Below are positions 6,701-15,397 of a stretch of DNA of 64,000 bases, in pieces. Position numbers and translations under genes: made by a program. Where the stretch lies: assembly GCA_036405975.1 (NCBI GenBank), contig DASWWM010000034.1, positions 1 to 64,000 on the forward strand, read 5' to 3'. Numbering within the stretch: the first letter of the stretch is position 1; every line of letters begins with the position of its first letter. The stretch is from VEQN01 sp036405975. Lineage in GTDB: Bacteria > Patescibacteriota > Minisyncoccia > Phycocordibacterales > CAIZLB01. Below the pieces are notes generated by a model, which saw only the letters and a program-made list of their open reading frames with translations, ran no database searches and was not told the DNA's origin.

Positions 6701-9184
6701 TTACTTTACCGAGAAGAAGGCTTTCGCTTCCAGGGTTTTTCCTATCTGGTCAGTGAGTACGGCCTTGAGTTCGTTTTCATCCTCTATTCCCTGTACTGCG
6801 GCCGGGATGAATGAGAATGAGAAGGGTGCTTCCGTTGATCTTCCGATGAGCCTCTCGTTTATATAGTATTCAACTTGTGTCGGCTGACCTGTCGCACCGT
6901 CCACTGAGATTACAACCCTGTCTCCTCTGTTAAGCGCTGAGCTTGGTGCTGGGGATGTGATCCTGAACCCTCCCGTTCCTGGCTGGTCTATGGGGTTCAC
7001 TCCTATGAGGCCTATTGCCTGAGCCGTTCCAGACCAGTTCAGGACTCCGGCTTCAAAGTTCCTGAAAAGAGGGTCGTTTGAGCCATTTCCCGGAGCATCT
7101 CCTTGCGGATTATTCCTGTTTATCCAATAGAGTTCTGAATGTACTTCGTTTCCCGGGCCTTTCCATACGCCTCTAAGGAACGGCTTTGTGCTGCTTGATG
7201 TCGGTTCTGGTTCCGAGAATTTTTCATCAGGCAGTCTTGAGAGTGCAAAATCCATGAATTCTTTCCAAAGAGGGCCGACGATTCGGGCTGATGCCTGTTG
7301 GGCCATCGGTGTATTGTTGTTATTACCCATCCATGCTCCGATCGAGATGCTTGGTGTGTATCCGAGCATCCATGCGTCTCGGGAGCTGTTCGTTGTTCCT
7401 GTCTTGATGCCAACCTGCCTGTCTCCGAAGTATCTTGAGCCGAAAAGCGGTGCTCTAGCGTACTGGTCTGCAAGAACGTCGTTCATGAGCTGTGCGGTTC
7501 TTTGTGAGATAACCTGGTTCGTTGATGTTGAGTACGTCTCAAGCTCGACCCCTTGGTTTGTCGTGATGTTCAATACTGCCGTCGGTCGTGCCCTCAGTCC
7601 TTCGTTCGCGAACACTCCGTATGCTGAGGTCATGTCGAGAAGCGATACTTCGCCGCCTCCAAGAGCGAGGGATAGACCGTATTGGCTTGCCGAAGAAAGA
7701 TTCTGTACGCCCATGCTCTCCGCGAGCTTTATGGACTCATTGATTCCGACAACATGGAGCATTCGAACCGCTGGGAGGTTTCTTGATTCCGCAAGCGCTG
7801 ATCTGATGCTCATGAGCCCTTTGAAACCTCCTTCGTAGTTCTGGGGGTTGTAGCACTTTGCGCTCGGCGAAGATGCGATCGGTTGTCCGTTAGTCCCACA
7901 TGATGCATTGAATTCAGTCGGAACGTCATATACAGGTGATTCCGGAAGGAATCCCTTGCTGAAGGCTGTCGCGTATACGAATGGCTTGAAGGCAGATCCT
8001 GGCTGCCTTCGCGCGGTCGTTACATTGAAGTTTCCTTCGATGTCCGTATCGAAATAATCCCTTGATCCGACCATTGCGAGAATCTGTCCTGTTCGCGGGT
8101 CAGTTGCGACCACGGCTGCATTGGATGCTTTGTACCTTGTCTCATTTGCATCGACGTATCTTTTCGTTATTTCTTCGGCCTTCTGCTGCAATTCCCAATC
8201 AAGGCTAGTTATAACGCTGAAACCGCCTGATTCAAGAAGTTTTTCGCCGTATTTCTGTACGAGGTATTCCCGTACGTACATGACAAAGTGAGGCGCCTTG
8301 ATTCCGGCTACGGACTTAGGCTGGAATACGACTTCCTCCTTAAGTGCCTCCGTGTATTCTGTCTCGGAGATCATCCTGTTTTCGTACATTTTCTTAAGCA
8401 CGAGGTTCTTTCGTTCAACGAGAAGGTTCTTGTTTTTTCCATATGGGGAATAGAGAGAAGGAGCCTGTGGCAAAGCCGCGATGTATGCTGCTTCTGCAAG
8501 CGTTACGTCTGAAGCCTTCTTGGCAAAGAAGAGCTGGGTTGCCTCCTCAACTCCGTAGATGTTTCCTCCGTATGGCGAGTCGTTGAGGTATAAGTTCAGG
8601 ATCTGGTCCTTGTCAGTTGACTGCTCAAGCTTGAGGGCGAGGATCCACTCCTTGAGTTTTCGCGAGATATCCTTGTCCCTGGTCAGTAGAGAGTTCTTCA
8701 CAACTTGCTGAGTGATGGTCGATCCTCCTTGGCTGAACTTGAGTGTCGTGATGTTTGCAATGACCGCTCGGATGATCGATGTCGGCTTGATTCCGTTATG
8801 GCTATAGAAGTCGATATCCTCAATGGCGATTGTCGCTTTTTTGATATGAGGGGAGACCGCTTCGAATGGGACGATCGTTCGTCGGACTTTCTGGCTTAGG
8901 TCGTAGAGGAGAACAGTACCTGTTCGGTCGTAGATCTTCGCTGATTGTCCAAGGAGCCTGTCGTCAAACGACTGGAGATCAGGTGTCTTGAGGCTTGCGG
9001 CCCAAAGAATGAATGCTGTGGCAACCAGAATGATTAGGATGGTCATTCCAAGGATGATATCCCTGATAATGTGTTTCTTCGGCTTGTTCTTCGTAACTTT
9101 CTTGAAAAAGCTCTGGAATTTCCATTCGACGAGCGAGATTCCGCGGTCTAATAATTTAAAAAAACCGGTAATTTTTTTCTTCAT
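6701..9184 (-). CDS. Class A penicillin-binding protein (PBP1A type), glycosyltransferase and transpeptidase
   Basis: 827 residues. It builds and cross-links peptidoglycan outside the membrane. Order: a basic cytoplasmic tail and membrane span (about 45-67); the glycosyltransferase domain with EDIDFYSHNGI near 123 and QGGSTITQQVVKN near 155; then the transpeptidase domain with active-site PGSAFKP near 394, SRN inside LAESRNLPA, and KTGTT near 593. After about 700 there is a Pro/Gly-rich linker and a C-terminal Ig-like domain (PAPSSALNRGDRVVISVDGA). It converges with the DciA-like gene with only 6 bases between, and no terminator is seen there. Confidence 0.95.
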   Translation of the reverse strand: MKKKITGFFKLLDRGISLVEWKFQSFFKKVTKNKPKKHIIRDIILGMTILIILVATAFILWAASLKTPDLQSFDDRLLGQSAKIYDRTGTVLLYDLSQKVRRTIVPFEAVSPHIKKATIAIEDIDFYSHNGIKPTSIIRAVIANITTLKFSQGGSTITQQVVKNSLLTRDKDISRKLKEWILALKLEQSTDKDQILNLYLNDSPYGGNIYGVEEATQLFFAKKASDVTLAEAAYIAALPQAPSLYSPYGKNKNLLVERKNLVLKKMYENRMISETEYTEALKEEVVFQPKSVAGIKAPHFVMYVREYLVQKYGEKLLESGGFSVITSLDWELQQKAEEITKRYVDANETRYKASNAAVVATDPRTGQILAMVGSRDYFDTDIEGNFNVTTARRQPGSAFKPFVYATAFSKGFLPESPVYDVPTEFNASCGTNGQPIASSPSAKCYNPQNYEGGFKGLMSIRSALAESRNLPAVRMLHVVGINESIKLAESMGVQNLSSASQYGLSLALGGGEVSLLDMTSAYGVFANEGLRARPTAVLNITTNQGVELETYSTSTNQVISQRTAQLMNDVLADQYARAPLFGSRYFGDRQVGIKTGTTNSSRDAWMLGYTPSISIGAWMGNNNNTPMAQQASARIVGPLWKEFMDFALSRLPDEKFSEPEPTSSSTKPFLRGVWKGPGNEVHSELYWINRNNPQGDAPGNGSNDPLFRNFEAGVLNWSGTAQAIGLIGVNPIDQPGTGGFRITSPAPSSALNRGDRVVISVDGATGQPTQVEYYINERLIGRSTEAPFSFSFIPAAVQGIEDENELKAVLTDQIGKTLEAKAFFSVK

Positions 9185-9269
9185 ATGTGGTTATTTATTT
9201 TTTCAAGAACGTTGAGAAAATAGTAGTGTTAGGATACCAAAAACAGCTGGAATATGCTAGATTATTTTC

Positions 9270-10502
9270 ATGATTAAAATCCTCTCAGGAAAAGAAAATA
9301 AGCCACAAAATAATGAAGAATTGGTGAATTCGCTCTTCAGCCGAAGTGTCCAGGAAGTCCTCCCTTCAAAAGATCTTCTTTCGTCAAAAATGGCTGGAAA
9401 AAAACTTCGAGTTTATGCGGGTATCGATCCTACTGGCCCAACTCTTCACCTCGGTCATGTGATCGTTTTGAAGAAGTTGGCGCAATTCCAGGCTCTGGGT
9501 CATGAAACCATCCTCCTCATAGGTGATTTTACGGCAATGATTGGCGATCCTACAGACAAGGCGTCTGTTCGAAAGGCACTCACTGAAGCGGAGGTAAAGA
9601 AGAATCTCAAGCTGTACATCAAGCAGGCCGGCAGATTCATAAACTTCACGGGAAGGAACAAGGCGAAGGTTGTATACAACTCGAAGTGGCTCAAAGGGAT
9701 GAATATGAAGAATGTCCTTGAGCTCACATCGCTCATGACGGTTGATCAGATGATGAAACGCGACATGTTCGCGACTCGTTCCGAAGAGGGAAAACCCATC
9801 TACATGCATGAATTCATGTACCCACTCCTTCAGGGGTATGACAGCGTAGCGCTCGATGCAGACGTTGAGATAGGCGGCAATGATCAGATGTTTAATATGA
9901 TGGTTGGTCGGGATTTCCAGAAAAGACTCCAGAACAAGGAAAAGGTATGCATAACAGTCAAGCTCCTTGCGGATGCTACAGGCAAGAAGATGGGCAAGTC
10001 TGAAGGCAATATGGCATCGCTTCTTGATTCGAACTTCGAGATGTTCGGCAAGGTTATGAGCTGGACTGACGGCATGATGGAAAGCGGTTTCGAGCTCTGC
10101 ACGAATCTCTCGTCCGAAGAACTTGAGTCTGTCCGGTTGGAACTCAAAGATCCTTCAGTCAACCCTCGAGATATGAAGGTTCGGCTGGCATACGAAGTTG
10201 TATCCATGTGCTTCGGTGAAGAGAGTGCTATTACGGCAAAGGAAAATTTCATACGAACTTTTTCAAACAATGAAGTTCCTCAGAATATTGAGGAAATAGG
10301 CGTTCGTTTTGAAACTCCGCTCGGCCTCATCCTTCAGAATCAAGGACTTGTTGCTTCAGCTGGAGAGTTCAAGAGGCTTGTTAAGGAAGGCGCAGTCTCA
10401 ACCATGGAGGGTGAGAAAATAACAGACTTCAACTACCAAGTCACCAAACCTGTCGTGGTTAAAGTGGGGAAGAGAAGGTTCCTGGACATCAAGATTCACT
10501 AG
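9270..10502 (+). CDS. tyrS: Tyrosyl-tRNA synthetase
   Basis: 410 residues, the usual length. This class I synthetase charges tRNA-Tyr. The ATP signature is HLGH (PTGPTLHLGHVIVLKKL, about residue 55) and the KMSKS loop reads KKMGKS near 240. Tyrosine-pocket elements such as the LLQGYDSVAL segment and GGNDQMFNM are present. The C terminus is an S4-like RNA-binding domain (GEFKRLVKEGAVS). A TATGCT box ends 11 bases before the ATG. Confidence 0.95.
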   Translation: MIKILSGKENKPQNNEELVNSLFSRSVQEVLPSKDLLSSKMAGKKLRVYAGIDPTGPTLHLGHVIVLKKLAQFQALGHETILLIGDFTAMIGDPTDKASVRKALTEAEVKKNLKLYIKQAGRFINFTGRNKAKVVYNSKWLKGMNMKNVLELTSLMTVDQMMKRDMFATRSEEGKPIYMHEFMYPLLQGYDSVALDADVEIGGNDQMFNMMVGRDFQKRLQNKEKVCITVKLLADATGKKMGKSEGNMASLLDSNFEMFGKVMSWTDGMMESGFELCTNLSSEELESVRLELKDPSVNPRDMKVRLAYEVVSMCFGEESAITAKENFIRTFSNNEVPQNIEEIGVRFETPLGLILQNQGLVASAGEFKRLVKEGAVSTMEGEKITDFNYQVTKPVVVKVGKRRFLDIKIH

Positions 10503-10548
10503 TCGTCGGTCCTATTCAGGGAAACTGAACTGCATGAAGGGAAAAAAG

Positions 10549-10580
10549 AAAAAGCCGCCTCAGATCGAAGCGGCTTTTTT
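10549..10580 (+). terminator. Bidirectional intrinsic terminator
   Basis: Stem AAAAAGCCGC with GCGGCTTTTT, loop CTCAGATCGAA, between convergent tyrS and the acidic protein gene. It differs from the terminator at 2272-2305 by one base in the loop. Confidence 0.85.
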
Positions 10581-10588
10581 GTCTGCGG

Positions 10589-10903
10589 CTAGTATGACTC
10601 CCCCTCGTCTCCTTCCTCTGTAAATCCGTCCATCTCGTCCTCATCCTCTTCGAGACCTTCGTCGTCTCCTCCGAATCCGTGAGGCGCACCCATTCCAAAA
10701 ATGTCTCCGTCATCTGCTCGTGAATGCGAATTGAATGTCGCTTCATGCATGTCCTCTATGTCGCCTCCCGCATCGTCGTCGAGTGTGGATACGGGTGATC
10801 CGATCGCGAAGTCAGGATCAGCATCCGCTTCACCTTCGTGAATCTCAGGCTCTCCTTCGGGCTGGTCTTTCATTTCATCTTCGTTTTCGTCGTGGTCAGT
10901 CAT
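10589..10903 (-). CDS. Small, highly acidic hypothetical protein
   Basis: 104 residues, almost all Asp, Glu, Gly and polar residues (MTDHDENEDEMKDQPEGE at the start, GFGGDDEGLEEDEDEMDGF near the end). Only three basic residues occur apart from His. There is no hydrophobic segment, so it should be soluble and disordered. It is bounded by a terminator directly downstream and an AT-rich upstream stretch (10904-11008) that could hold its promoter, which supports a real gene. The function is unknown; acidic tails of this kind often bind basic proteins or metal ions. No close family is recognised. Confidence 0.6.
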   Translation of the reverse strand: MTDHDENEDEMKDQPEGEPEIHEGEADADPDFAIGSPVSTLDDDAGGDIEDMHEATFNSHSRADDGDIFGMGAPHGFGGDDEGLEEDEDEMDGFTEEGDEGESY

Positions 10904-11008
10904 GGATGCGTTTCAATTTCGTTATTTTGTATATGGTCATATATGTAACATATGCAAAAAAATATGCAACTGTGAATAAATGAAGTTCATAGCCGTCATA
11001 TGGAAAAT

Positions 11009-11485
11009 TTAGATTCTTTCGTATGCGAAGAATGCGAGTCCTATCGCAATTGCGTCATATTCGTCATCGAGTGCCTTTTTCTTCATATCCTTGATGAGCA
11101 AAGTGATCATTTTGATGACCTGATCCTTCGTGCTCCTTCCATCGCCTGTCACGGCAAGCTTTATTTGAAGCGGGTTGTACTCCTTTACGATGAGTCTGTA
11201 TTTCTTGGCAATATACAAAAGCATCCCTCGGACTTCGGCGACTCTCATGGCCGTTTTCTGATTATTTGAAATGAATAGATTTTCAATGGAGAGTGCTGCG
11301 GGGGAATGTTCCTGGATCAATGACTCAACTTTCGCTCCCAGGTCGTATAGCCTGTCTTCAAAGGGCGTTCCTGCCGGTGTCCTGAAACAGTCCGAAAATA
11401 CAAGCCTTTCCTTCTGCCCTTTTTCTTTGTTTATTATCGCCACTCCAAGCCGTTCGTAACCCGGGTCAATTGAGATAATCTTCAT
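11009..11485 (-). CDS. ruvC: Holliday junction endonuclease RuvC
   Basis: 158 residues, normal length. It resolves Holliday junctions in concert with RuvAB. Catalytic acids are visible: the first Asp in IISIDPGYERLG, the Glu in LSIENLFISNN, and the final Asp pair in LDDEYDAIAIG. The GDGRSTKDQV segment matches the DNA-contact loop of the family. A TATACT box (minus strand, 11494-11499) ends 8 bases before the start codon. ruvB lies directly upstream on the same strand; ruvA is 9 kb away. Confidence 0.94.
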   Translation of the reverse strand: MKIISIDPGYERLGVAIINKEKGQKERLVFSDCFRTPAGTPFEDRLYDLGAKVESLIQEHSPAALSIENLFISNNQKTAMRVAEVRGMLLYIAKKYRLIVKEYNPLQIKLAVTGDGRSTKDQVIKMITLLIKDMKKKALDDEYDAIAIGLAFFAYERI

Positions 11486-11545
11486 GCGAAATCAGTATAA
11501 CACCCCTTTCAGGCATTCATCTCGGCAGGCATGGTGCATTCAGGC

Positions 11546-12613
11546 CTACTCAAGGGCCATTTTCTTGTCATCAGGGTATTCGACACCCATATGCGCATAG
11601 CCGAGCTCTGTAACCACTCGCCCTCGCGGCGTTCGCTCGATGAATCCGAGCTGTATAAGGTAGGGCTCATTGAACTCCTCAATGGTCGCCTGATCCTCAG
11701 AAAGGGAAGCGGCAATGGTATTGAGTCCTACCGGGCCTCCATTGTACTTCTGCACGAGCGTTTCGAGGATGACTCGGTCTGAATGCGTAAGTCCCTTGCT
11801 GTCGATGCCTATGAGCTTCAAGGCCTCCATTACGGACTCTTTTGTAAGCTTTGTTTTTTGGATCTGGGCATAATCACGGCATCTCTTGAGGAGATAGTTT
11901 GCCGTTCGCGGAGTCCTTCGGCTTCTTCGGGCTATTTCCTGAAAGCCTTCCTCCTCGGCTTCGACGCCAAGGATCTTTGATGAGCGCTTGATGATTTCTT
12001 CGATTTCGTCTTCTGTATAAAATTCAAGCCTGAAGACGCCTCCTGAGAAGCGTGATCGGAGCGGCGACGACACCATCGCGATGCGAGTCGTCGCAGCAAT
12101 GAGCGTAAACGGAGGGAGGTCGAGCTGGATGCTTCGAGCTGAGGGTCCTTTACCAATGATAATGTCTATCTGTCCTGACTCCATTGCAGGATAAAGGACT
12201 TCCTCGACTGTCTTATTGAGTCTGTGGATCTCATCAATGAAAAGAATGTCGCCTGGGGATAGGTTTGTGAGCACTGATGCAAGGTCACCAACCCGTTCGA
12301 TGGCGGGACCTGACGTAACCTTCATCTGAACGCCTGTCTCTTTGGCGATGAGATGTGCTAACGTGGTTTTACCAAGACCTGGCGGTCCGTAAAAGAGGAT
12401 GTGCTCGGGAGGGTGATTTCTTTCCTTTGCAGCAGTCAAAAGGATATGGAGATTGTCCTTTATATTCTTCTGTCCTATATAGTCGTTGAACTTCGACGGC
12501 CTTAATGTCTGGTCCAAAGAAAGGTCGCCTGTGGTTTCGAGCTGGTCACCTTGGTCTGAATAAATAGAGTTATTTTCAGCCATATCATCTGGTTCTAGGG
12601 AAGTGCTTGACAT
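11546..12613 (-). CDS. ruvB: Holliday junction branch-migration ATPase RuvB
   Basis: 355 residues. This hexameric AAA+ motor drives branch migration together with RuvA. Visible: the entry motif LRPSKFNDYIGQ, Walker A GPPGLGKTTLAH, Walker B DILFIDEIHRL, the family motif GKGPSARSIQLDLPPFTLIA, and the C-terminal winged helix ending TPRGRVVTELGYAHM. The acidic N-terminal extension of about 30 residues (DDMAENNSIYSDQGDQLE) is not part of the core. The region upstream of its start holds a nested hairpin element (12645-12716). Confidence 0.97.
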   Translation of the reverse strand: MSSTSLEPDDMAENNSIYSDQGDQLETTGDLSLDQTLRPSKFNDYIGQKNIKDNLHILLTAAKERNHPPEHILFYGPPGLGKTTLAHLIAKETGVQMKVTSGPAIERVGDLASVLTNLSPGDILFIDEIHRLNKTVEEVLYPAMESGQIDIIIGKGPSARSIQLDLPPFTLIAATTRIAMVSSPLRSRFSGGVFRLEFYTEDEIEEIIKRSSKILGVEAEEEGFQEIARRSRRTPRTANYLLKRCRDYAQIQKTKLTKESVMEALKLIGIDSKGLTHSDRVILETLVQKYNGGPVGLNTIAASLSEDQATIEEFNEPYLIQLGFIERTPRGRVVTELGYAHMGVEYPDDKKMALE

Positions 12614-12644
12614 AAAAAAGATTTATGCTATGATGTATATCAGA

Positions 12645-12716
12645 ATCGCATTCAAAGGAATCCCGGCGGAATACATCCAGTATGTACGAAGCGCGGAAAT
12701 TCCGAGTAGCTGCGAT
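12645..12716. other. Nested inverted-repeat element, possible RNA leader of ruvB or part of a small RNA
   Basis: Three nested stems share one axis: ATCGCA (12645-12650) with TGCGAT (12711-12716), GGAAT (12657-12661) with ATTCC (12699-12703), and TACAT (12672-12676) with ATGTA (12682-12686). Purine-rich internal loops lie between them. This looks like a long hairpin with internal loops. On the minus strand it lies 32 bases upstream of ruvB; on the plus strand it precedes the structured RNA at 12776. The transcribed strand is not clear. Confidence 0.5.
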
Positions 12717-12775
12717 CATCTCTTTCTAAGAATACTCAAAATATTGAGTCTCCTTACAAAAAGGTTCGGCTGAAA

Positions 12776-12948
12776 CAGCCCCTTAAATCTCTAAGCAATA
12801 GAAATTGTAAAATTTCAATCGGTTTTTCTCGAAGGACGCTTTGGTGCGAGCTCCTATGCCACGTTCCTGGGGCTATCCTTAGAGAACTGTCGGGCTTTCG
12901 ATCTCAGGATTGAAAGCATTGCTTAGAGATTTAAGGGGCTGTTTTTTT
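12776..12948 (+). ncRNA. Candidate free-standing structured RNA of about 170 nt with built-in terminator
   Basis: A perfect 24-base inverted repeat closes the element: 12776-12799 (starts CAGCCCCTTAAATCTC) pairs with 12918-12941. It is followed at once by seven T residues, so the closing stem doubles as an intrinsic terminator on the plus strand. Inside, TTTCAATC (12813-12820) pairs with GATTGAAA (12908-12915), and AGCTCC (12849-12854) with GGGGCT (12869-12874) with one wobble. No reading frame spans it, and both neighbours (ruvB, pilB) are on the other strand. The length and rod-like fold with a bulge are like 6S RNA, but no diagnostic 6S, SRP, tmRNA or RNase P motif was found, so identity is open. 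Confidence 0.65.
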
Positions 12949-13011
12949 ATTTCCCGGATATCAAGTTACTCATTAAGAATAAGCGTCCGGGGCAGTGAAG
13001 TCAATTGACAT

Positions 13012-14871
13012 TTACACTCTCAAAGTGTCTTGCTGACCCGCAATATCAGGCTTTGTTTCTTGGAAATTATCAAGGCTTAATCTTTTCTCAACCTCCTCGA
13101 ATGTCTCTGCTCCGAAATCGGATGAGGCGTCCTGTATGCTGTCCGGTACTGCCGTATCCGCTGGTTCTTCTGGAACGAGCTCTATCTCTTCCGCAAGGTC
13201 AACTACTCGCTCGAGCTCTTCAAACGTCGTAATTCCTTTGAGTACCTTTGTGAGGCCGTCTTGCTTCATGGTCATGATGCGCTGGGAAGCGGCAGCTTTT
13301 CGTATTTCTCGTTCACTCGGGTTTTCCCGGATGATGTATTCGATGTTTTTGTCGGCAAGGATGGCCTCGTATACGCCGAGTCGTCCTCTATAGCCTGTAT
13401 TGTTACATTTGTCGCACCCTACAGCCGTCCATATTTCAGTCGGCTTTTCTGGGAAGAACGATGCTTCCTCGTACCCTTTAAGGGAATTGATGAGTTCGTC
13501 CACAAGGGCCTGTCTCTCTGCCGGAATAGGTATTTTTTTCCTACAGTCGACGCATACCTTTCGAAGAAGTCTTTGTGCCATGGCTACCCTGATCGAAGAG
13601 GTGAGCACTTTCGGGTCCACACCGAGGTCTACAAGTCGCGTGAATGTACCTGCCGCATTGTTGGTGTGAAGGGTGGAGAGTACGAGGTGACCCGTAAGCG
13701 AAGCCTGGATGGCTGTCGCTGCCGTTTCTCCGTCTCGGATTTCTCCCACCATGATCACATCGGGGTCTTGTCGAAGTGCTGCTCGGAGGCCAGACTCAAA
13801 GTTGTAGTTTTTCTTCTCGTCTACCTGCGTCTGCACGATGCCTGCGAGGTGGTATTCGATCGGATCTTCGATCGTGATGATTTTCATCTCAGGGCTCTGC
13901 ACTTTTCGGAGGAATGAATAAAGGGTTGTTGTCTTTCCAGAACCCGTAGGACCTGTTGTGAGAATGAGCCCGTTCGGCCGCTCGATTTCAACGGCAAGAA
14001 TTCGCAGGAGCTTTTCAGGGAACCCGAGCTCCTCCATCGGCGTTGAGATTGACTTCGGATTGAGGATTCGCATTACAATCGACTCGCCATATGCACTCGG
14101 AACGGTAGATGTTCGAATTTCAATATCGCTCATGTAGATCTTCACCGTGAATCGTCCGTCCTGCGCAGCGTCTTTGATATTGAGCTTGAGGCCTGAAAGA
14201 AGCTTGATTCGGGATAGGAGCAGCCTGTATGTCTCGATATCGAACTTAGCAACCTCGATAAGGACGCCGTCGAGCCTGTATCGAATGACTGCATGGTCTG
14301 CTTCTGATTCGACGTGGATATCCGAAGCTTTTGTGGAAAGTCCGCCTGCCATAACGATGGCTATAACTCTTGATATTTTATGGCTTTTCTTGATCGCGAG
14401 AGCCTCTTCGACGAGAACTGAAATATCCTCGAGCTTTTTCGTCTTTTCTATGAGCTGCTCGATTTCCTCGTTCGAGATATCGAGTGACCCTGCTTCTGTC
14501 TCGAATGCGAACGAAAGATCCTTGTAGCGATCCCATGCTTTCTCGATGCTGTGCATTGAGGAGAGGAATACTGCCGTCGCATAGCCTTTTCCTTGAAGTT
14601 TCTTGATGCTGTCCACTACAGCCTGGCTGTTGATGGTATGAACAGCGATGGAGATTCTCTTTCCGACAATGTCGAAGACCGCCATCTTGTTCTCGCGAGC
14701 TTCGGCTTCGGGAATGAGTCTGAGACCGTCGGTATTGATAGGGACTCGGGTAAGGTCTATGTATGGGAGGCCGTATTTTTCAGCGACAATCTGTACGGAT
14801 TTTTCTTCCTCTTCCGCTCGCAGCGTTCGGAGTCGCTGATTCTGCTTGTCTTCATCAAAATGGATGGTCAT
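13012..14871 (-). CDS. pilB: Type IV pilus assembly/extension ATPase PilB (GspE family)
   Basis: 619 residues. This cytoplasmic hexameric ATPase powers pilus extension. An N-terminal N1-type domain (about 20-150) precedes the ATPase core with Walker A GPTGSGKTTTLYSFL near 305, the Asp box IITIEDPIEYHL, Walker B DPDVIMVGEIRDGETA and the His box LVLSTLHTNNAAG. The zinc-type four-Cys motif CVDCRKK then CDKCNNTGYRGRLG is intact. The C-terminal tail of about 65 residues is Glu-rich and not part of the core. A TACAAT box ends 11 bases before the start. The matching pilMNO-type operon lies at 28007-30650. Confidence 0.94.
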   Translation of the reverse strand: MTIHFDEDKQNQRLRTLRAEEEEKSVQIVAEKYGLPYIDLTRVPINTDGLRLIPEAEARENKMAVFDIVGKRISIAVHTINSQAVVDSIKKLQGKGYATAVFLSSMHSIEKAWDRYKDLSFAFETEAGSLDISNEEIEQLIEKTKKLEDISVLVEEALAIKKSHKISRVIAIVMAGGLSTKASDIHVESEADHAVIRYRLDGVLIEVAKFDIETYRLLLSRIKLLSGLKLNIKDAAQDGRFTVKIYMSDIEIRTSTVPSAYGESIVMRILNPKSISTPMEELGFPEKLLRILAVEIERPNGLILTTGPTGSGKTTTLYSFLRKVQSPEMKIITIEDPIEYHLAGIVQTQVDEKKNYNFESGLRAALRQDPDVIMVGEIRDGETAATAIQASLTGHLVLSTLHTNNAAGTFTRLVDLGVDPKVLTSSIRVAMAQRLLRKVCVDCRKKIPIPAERQALVDELINSLKGYEEASFFPEKPTEIWTAVGCDKCNNTGYRGRLGVYEAILADKNIEYIIRENPSEREIRKAAASQRIMTMKQDGLTKVLKGITTFEELERVVDLAEEIELVPEEPADTAVPDSIQDASSDFGAETFEEVEKRLSLDNFQETKPDIAGQQDTLRV

Positions 14872-14956
14872 ATTCAGTGCATATTGTACCTCTTTTTCAG
14901 AATGGACGCATTAGATTTAGATGTTAATTGCTGCTATCATTCGGCATATTAAAGTC

Positions 14957-15397
14957 ATGAAAAATGAAACTATTACGTACACGATCGGTGAAATCCCGGA
15001 GGTCGCATCCAAAGTCATCGAATTCTTAAGATCAACCGACAGGACGGAAGCTGTCGTGGTGGGCCTGAACGGAGACCTCGGAGCGGGGAAGACCACCTTC
15101 AGTAAGGAGATTGCTCGACAGCTTGGCGTTACCGAGACGGTTACAAGTCCAACGTTTGTCATTCAGAAGACATACCCAACCACTGATCCTGTATTCCAGA
15201 ATTTTGTGCATATAGACGCATATAGGCTTGATGAGGCACGGGAACTCTCAGTCCTGGGCTTTGAAAAGCTTGTTTCTGAGCCTGAAAACCTCATTTTTGT
15301 CGAATGGCCTGAAAGGGTGGCGGATATCCTTCCGGGTAGTACAATACAAATACATATATCCGTCCTTGATGAGCATTCACGGGAAATGAAATTTTAA
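14957..15397 (+). CDS. tsaE: tRNA threonylcarbamoyladenosine biosynthesis ATPase TsaE
   Basis: 146 residues from the ATG at 14957, giving MKNETITYTIGEIPEVA. An upstream ATG at 14921 is in frame but would add a 12-residue non-family tail. TsaE is the ATPase partner of TsaB/TsaD in making t6A at position 37 of ANN-decoding tRNAs. Walker A reads GDLGAGKTTFSKEI; the family motif TSPTFVIQKTYP and the IDAYRL and LIFVEWPERV strands follow. Its stop codon overlaps the polA start by one base, so the two are translationally coupled. Confidence 0.93.
   Translation: MKNETITYTIGEIPEVASKVIEFLRSTDRTEAVVVGLNGDLGAGKTTFSKEIARQLGVTETVTSPTFVIQKTYPTTDPVFQNFVHIDAYRLDEARELSVLGFEKLVSEPENLIFVEWPERVADILPGSTIQIHISVLDEHSREMKF

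Noticed and set aside
12776..12948. tmRNA, SRP RNA or RNase P RNA at the structured locus
   Set aside because: The tmRNA ends, the SRP GGAAGGAAGCAGCC-type core and the RNase P GAGGAAAGUCC core were looked for on both strands and not found.
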